Shown piece after piece: positions 7,049-9,556 of a DNA stretch of 9,556 nucleotides (the stretch's first letter is position 1; each line of letters begins with the position of its first letter). The stretch spans positions 1-9,556 of the forward strand of contig JAJYWM010000305.1 in NCBI GenBank assembly GCA_021791455.1. Direction: 5' to 3'. The translations under genes and the position numbers were made by a program. This stretch comes from a bacterium. Its GTDB lineage: Bacteria > Chloroflexota > Dormibacteria > UBA8260 > Bog-877. The notes under the pieces were generated by a model. The model was given only the letters and a program-made list of their open reading frames with translations, was not told the origin of the DNA and ran no database searches.

Positions 7049-7362
7049 GCCCGGGCCGACCGTCCCGCCCGACCTGGCCGCTTCGTCCCAGTTTTGCGAT
7101 CACGATGCCTCGCTGATGGGCGGCCACTGCGGCGCTCGGAGTGGCGTTGCTCCCTCAACCGCCCAATTGGTGCCCTCCCCCAAGGGATGGCTCAGAGTTC
7201 CGTGCCACGGTGAGGGCGAAGCGCCGGGCAGCCTCTGCCGATGCCGCCGGCTCTCGGCTCCCGACACCCTGGGCCAGGCTCCGACGGTCGGCTCGGGCCA
7301 GCCGCAGTTTGATTCCGAGGCCAAGAGCTCGGTCAAATCAGGGAGTCCGAGATGCCGCGGGC
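7049..7362. other. Divergent intergenic region without recognised gene
   Basis: About 314 nt separate the glycosyltransferase start from typA. The frame of typA stays open upstream to 7141, and open frames also exist on the minus strand (for example 7348-7160). None gives a recognisable protein, and none has a convincing start and ribosome site. No tRNA T-loop, clear hairpin with U-tract or riboswitch-like pattern was seen. The region is GC-rich and probably holds regulatory sequence for both divergent genes. Confidence 0.5.
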
Positions 7363-7368
7363 TATGCT
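7363..7368 (+). promoter_or_regulatory. Putative -10 element for typA (near-leaderless)
   Basis: TATGCT (TANNNT form) is followed by 9 nt and then the typA ATG at 7378. The predicted transcript would begin about 2-3 nt before, or at, the start codon. Only a weak GGTGG precedes the ATG, consistent with leaderless translation as is common in actinobacteria. No good -35 is seen. Confidence 0.45.
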
Positions 7369-7377
7369 GGTGGTCCA

Positions 7378-9228
7378 ATGGAAGTACGCGAAGACCTCCG
7401 AAACGTGGCCATCATCGCCCACGTGGACCATGGGAAGACCACCCTGGTCGACGCCATGCTGCGTCAGACCGGTGCTTTCCGGGCCAACATGGAGGTCGCC
7501 GACCGGATCCTTGACTCAGGCGACCTGGAACGCGAGAAGGGCATCACGATCCTGGCCAAGCACACGGGCATCAACTATCTCGGGACCAAGATCACCATCG
7601 TCGACACCCCGGGCCACGCGGATTTCGGAGGCGAGGTTGAGCGCGCACTGGCGATGGTTGATGGGGTCCTTCTCTTGGTGGACGCGTCCGAGGGCCCGCT
7701 GCCGCAGACCAGGTTCGTGCTCCGCAAAACTTTGGAAGCGGGCCTTCGCGTCATCGTGGTCATCAACAAGGTCGACCGCCCGGACGCTCGAGTGAGCGCG
7801 GTGGTCCGAGAGGTCGAGGACCTCTTCTTGGACCTTGACGCGGCCGAAGACCAACTGGACTTCCCAGTGCTGTATTCCAGCGCGCGTCAGGGCTGGGCCA
7901 GCCTGGACCCGAGCTCTCCAGGGGAGAACCTGATCCCTCTCTTCGATGCGGTGGTGAGCACCATCCCCGCGCCGACTTACGAGCCGGGCCATCCCCTTCA
8001 GGCGCTGGTAACCAACCTCGATGCCTCACCGTACGTGGGCCGGTTGGCGATATGCAGAGTGCATCAAGGCACCCTGCGCAGGGGGGAGCAGGTGGCCTGG
8101 TGCAGGGTTGACGGCAGCGTGGCGAGGGAGAAGATCACAGAGCTCTATGCGACCAGGGCGCTGGAGCGCGTCGACGTGGATTCTGCCGGCCCAGGTGAGA
8201 TCGTGGCCGTGGCCGGGTTCGCCGACATCTCCATCGGGGACACGCTGGCCGATCCGGAGGACCCCAGGCCCTTGGCGACAATCCTGGTGGACGAGCCCAG
8301 CCTTTCGATGACTGTGGGGATCAATACCTCCCCGCTGGCGGGAAGGGAGGGGACCCGCCTGACCGCCCGCATGGTGAAGAACCGCCTCGACCAGGAACTG
8401 GTGGGAAACGTCTCCTTGCGAGTGGAGCCGCTACCCCGCCCTGACACCTGGGAGGTGCTGGGCCGTGGCGAGCTGCAGCTGGCGGTCCTGGTCGAGACCA
8501 TGCGGCGAGAGGGCTTCGAGTTGACCGTGGGAAAGCCCCAGGTGGTCACTCGAGAGATGGACGGGATCCTGCACGAGCCGATGGAGAGGGTGGCCGTGGA
8601 TGTCCCCGAGGACTATCTGGGGGTGGTCACTCAGCTGCTGTCCCTGCGCAAGGGACGGTTGGAGGAGATCGTGAATCATGGCACCGGGTGGGTTCGTATG
8701 GACTACCGGGTGCCCGCTCGCGGCCTGGTCGGGTTCCGCAGCGAGTTCGTCGTGGAGACCAGGGGCACCGGGGTGCTGCACAGCGTGTTCGACGGCTGGG
8801 AGCCCTGGCACGGGGAACTGCGCACGAGGCGCAACGGGTCGATGGTCTCGGACCGTCGCGGTATGTCGACGACGGAGGCGCTGCTCTCCCTGGAGGAACG
8901 GGGAACCCTCTTGATCGGTCCGGGGACCGAAGTCTACGAGGGCATGGTGGTGGGCGAGAACGCTCGCAGCGACGACATGGACGTCAATCCCACCCGGGAG
9001 AAGAAGCTGACCAACATGCGGTCATCGACCTCCGATGAGCTGGAGCGTCTGAGCCCCTACCGCCAGCTCTCTCTGGAGCAGGCGCTTGAGTTCATTGGAG
9101 AAGACGAGTGCGTCGAGGTCACACCCAAGTCGATCCGGCTTCGCAAGGTCACCCTCGAACAGGCGATGCGGGCTCGTCAACGACGCCGTGGGCGTCGGGA
9201 GTCCGAAGAGCCGGTGGGCGTCAGATGA
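7378..9228 (+). CDS. typA: Ribosome-associated translational GTPase TypA/BipA
   Basis: TypA/BipA is an EF-G-like GTPase that binds the 70S ribosome and supports 50S assembly and translation under stress such as cold. The 616-residue product compares with about 607 in E. coli. GTPase motifs are intact: G1 AHVDHGKTT (14-22), REKGITI (52-58), DTPGH (76-80), NKVD (130-133) and SSA (167-169). They are followed by the EF-Tu-like beta-barrel domain and the EF-G III/V-like region with [20 protein letters not shown] and [14 protein letters not shown]. The BipA-specific C-terminal domain is present: [14 protein letters not shown], then [14 protein letters not shown] and [20 protein letters not shown]. 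It ends in an arginine-rich tail. I chose ATG 7378 because homology starts there, although the frame is open upstream. It is followed 63 nt later by proC. Confidence 0.97.
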   Translation: MEVREDLRNVAIIAHVDHGKTTLVDAMLRQTGAFRANMEVADRILDSGDLEREKGITILAKHTGINYLGTKITIVDTPGHADFGGEVERALAMVDGVLLLVDASEGPLPQTRFVLRKTLEAGLRVIVVINKVDRPDARVSAVVREVEDLFLDLDAAEDQLDFPVLYSSARQGWASLDPSSPGENLIPLFDAVVSTIPAPTYEPGHPLQALVTNLDASPYVGRLAICRVHQGTLRRGEQVAWCRVDGSVAREKITELYATRALERVDVDSAGPGEIVAVAGFADISIGDTLADPEDPRPLATILVDEPSLSMTVGINTSPLAGREGTRLTARMVKNRLDQELVGNVSLRVEPLPRPDTWEVLGRGELQLAVLVETMRREGFELTVGKPQVVTREMDGILHEPMERVAVDVPEDYLGVVTQLLSLRKGRLEEIVNHGTGWVRMDYRVPARGLVGFRSEFVVETRGTGVLHSVFDGWEPWHGELRTRRNGSMVSDRRGMSTTEALLSLEERGTLLIGPGTEVYEGMVVGENARSDDMDVNPTREKKLTNMRSSTSDELERLSPYRQLSLEQALEFIGEDECVEVTPKSIRLRKVTLEQAMRARQRRRGRRESEEPVGVR

Positions 9229-9291
9229 CCATCTTCCGGTCCGTCCGGGGCCAGCGGCACCAGCGCGGCCCGAAGGCCACCTGACTGAGTG

Positions 9292-9556
9292 ATGGCAGGT
9301 CCAGTGCCCGAGCCCGCCATATCGGCCTCGGACTTGGCTGGGCAGAGAGTTGCGGTAGTCGGCGCCGGAACGATGGCGGAAGCCATGGTGATCGGGTTGC
9401 TGCAGAGAGGCCTGGTGGCGCCACGAGACGTTGTCTGCAGTCATCCCCGAGCTGTCCGGCGGGAGGCGCTGGAGTCCGCTCTCAACGTGTCGACTACAGC
9501 CGACAACGCAGAGGCTGTGCGGGGCTCAGATGTGGCTCTCATCGCGGTCAAGCCCC
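9292..9556 (+). CDS. proC: Pyrroline-5-carboxylate reductase, N-terminal part (cut by window edge)
   Basis: ProC reduces 1-pyrroline-5-carboxylate to L-proline with NAD(P)H, the last step of proline synthesis in the cytosol. The 88 codons visible encode the Rossmann-fold start. VAVVGAGTMAEAMVIGLLQRG (about 21-41) carries the GxGxM dinucleotide motif of the family, and a later strand reads SDVALIAVKP. The first ~18 residues form a non-conserved leader. An in-frame stop at 9286-9288 limits the start to GTG 9289 or ATG 9292; no good Shine-Dalgarno precedes either. A later TTG at 9334 would give the more usual N-terminus. The gene follows typA by 63 nt on the same strand and may be read through from it. 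About two thirds of the gene lies outside the window. Confidence 0.88.
   Translation, partial: MAGPVPEPAISASDLAGQRVAVVGAGTMAEAMVIGLLQRGLVAPRDVVCSHPRAVRREALESALNVSTTADNAEAVRGSDVALIAVKP

Noticed and set aside
7141..7377. N-terminal extension of typA by 79 codons
   Set aside because: The extension is low-complexity and Arg/Pro/Ser-rich with no TypA similarity. Family homology starts at the ATG at 7378, which also has a -10 element just upstream.
7100..7378. Minus-strand frame in the glycosyltransferase/typA spacer as a possible gene
   Set aside because: No recognisable protein, no ribosome site, and it would start inside the typA start region; retained only as an uncharacterised spacer.
9229..9291. 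Possible terminator or regulatory hairpin between typA and proC
   Set aside because: Only very short self-complementary stretches (CCGG, GGCC) are present and no T-run follows.

Overview
The window is GC-rich with tightly packed genes. GTG and TTG starts are common, and two genes have TANNNT-type -10 elements only 9 nt from their start codons. This suggests a high-GC Terrabacteria-type bacterium (Actinobacteriota, Chloroflexota or Dormibacterota-like); the lineage cannot be fixed from this sequence alone. Nothing points to a phage, transposon, integron or CRISPR array. Most of the window is housekeeping chromosome with a small accessory-looking block in the middle.

Region 1 (1-3460, minus strand) is the start of a kdp operon for the high-affinity K+-importing P-type ATPase. 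Reading leftwards it has a promoter near 3406-3434, a 27-residue micro-ORF, kdpF (28 aa), kdpA (564 aa) and kdpB, which runs off the left edge after about 503 codons. The genes touch or overlap at every junction (TGATG, zero gap, TGATG), so they look translationally coupled. KdpA forms the K+ channel-like subunit, KdpB the phosphorylated ATPase, and KdpF is a small membrane stabiliser. kdpC and any kdpDE would lie beyond the left edge.

Region 2 (3461-4730, plus strand) starts with a non-coding stretch holding a perfect hairpin. A DUF488 (YeaO-like) gene follows, preceded in the same open frame by a short segment resembling another small protein family, possibly as a fusion. A small two-CxxC zinc-ribbon protein overlaps the DUF488 stop codon and is preceded by a strong Shine-Dalgarno. 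None of these proteins has an assigned function.

Region 3 (4746-7048, minus strand) holds a DoxX-family membrane protein and a large GT-C type membrane glycosyltransferase (PMT/GT39-like). A hairpin separates the DoxX gene from the convergent zinc-ribbon gene.

Region 4 (7049-9556, plus strand) has a divergent spacer, then typA/bipA (ribosome-associated translational GTPase) and the 5' end of proC (pyrroline-5-carboxylate reductase), which is cut by the right edge.

The points most worth a second look are the micro-ORF ahead of kdpF, the in-frame domain upstream of DUF488 coupled to the zinc ribbon, and the apparently near-leaderless starts of the divergent glycosyltransferase and typA genes. 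No clearly new multi-gene system is evident.
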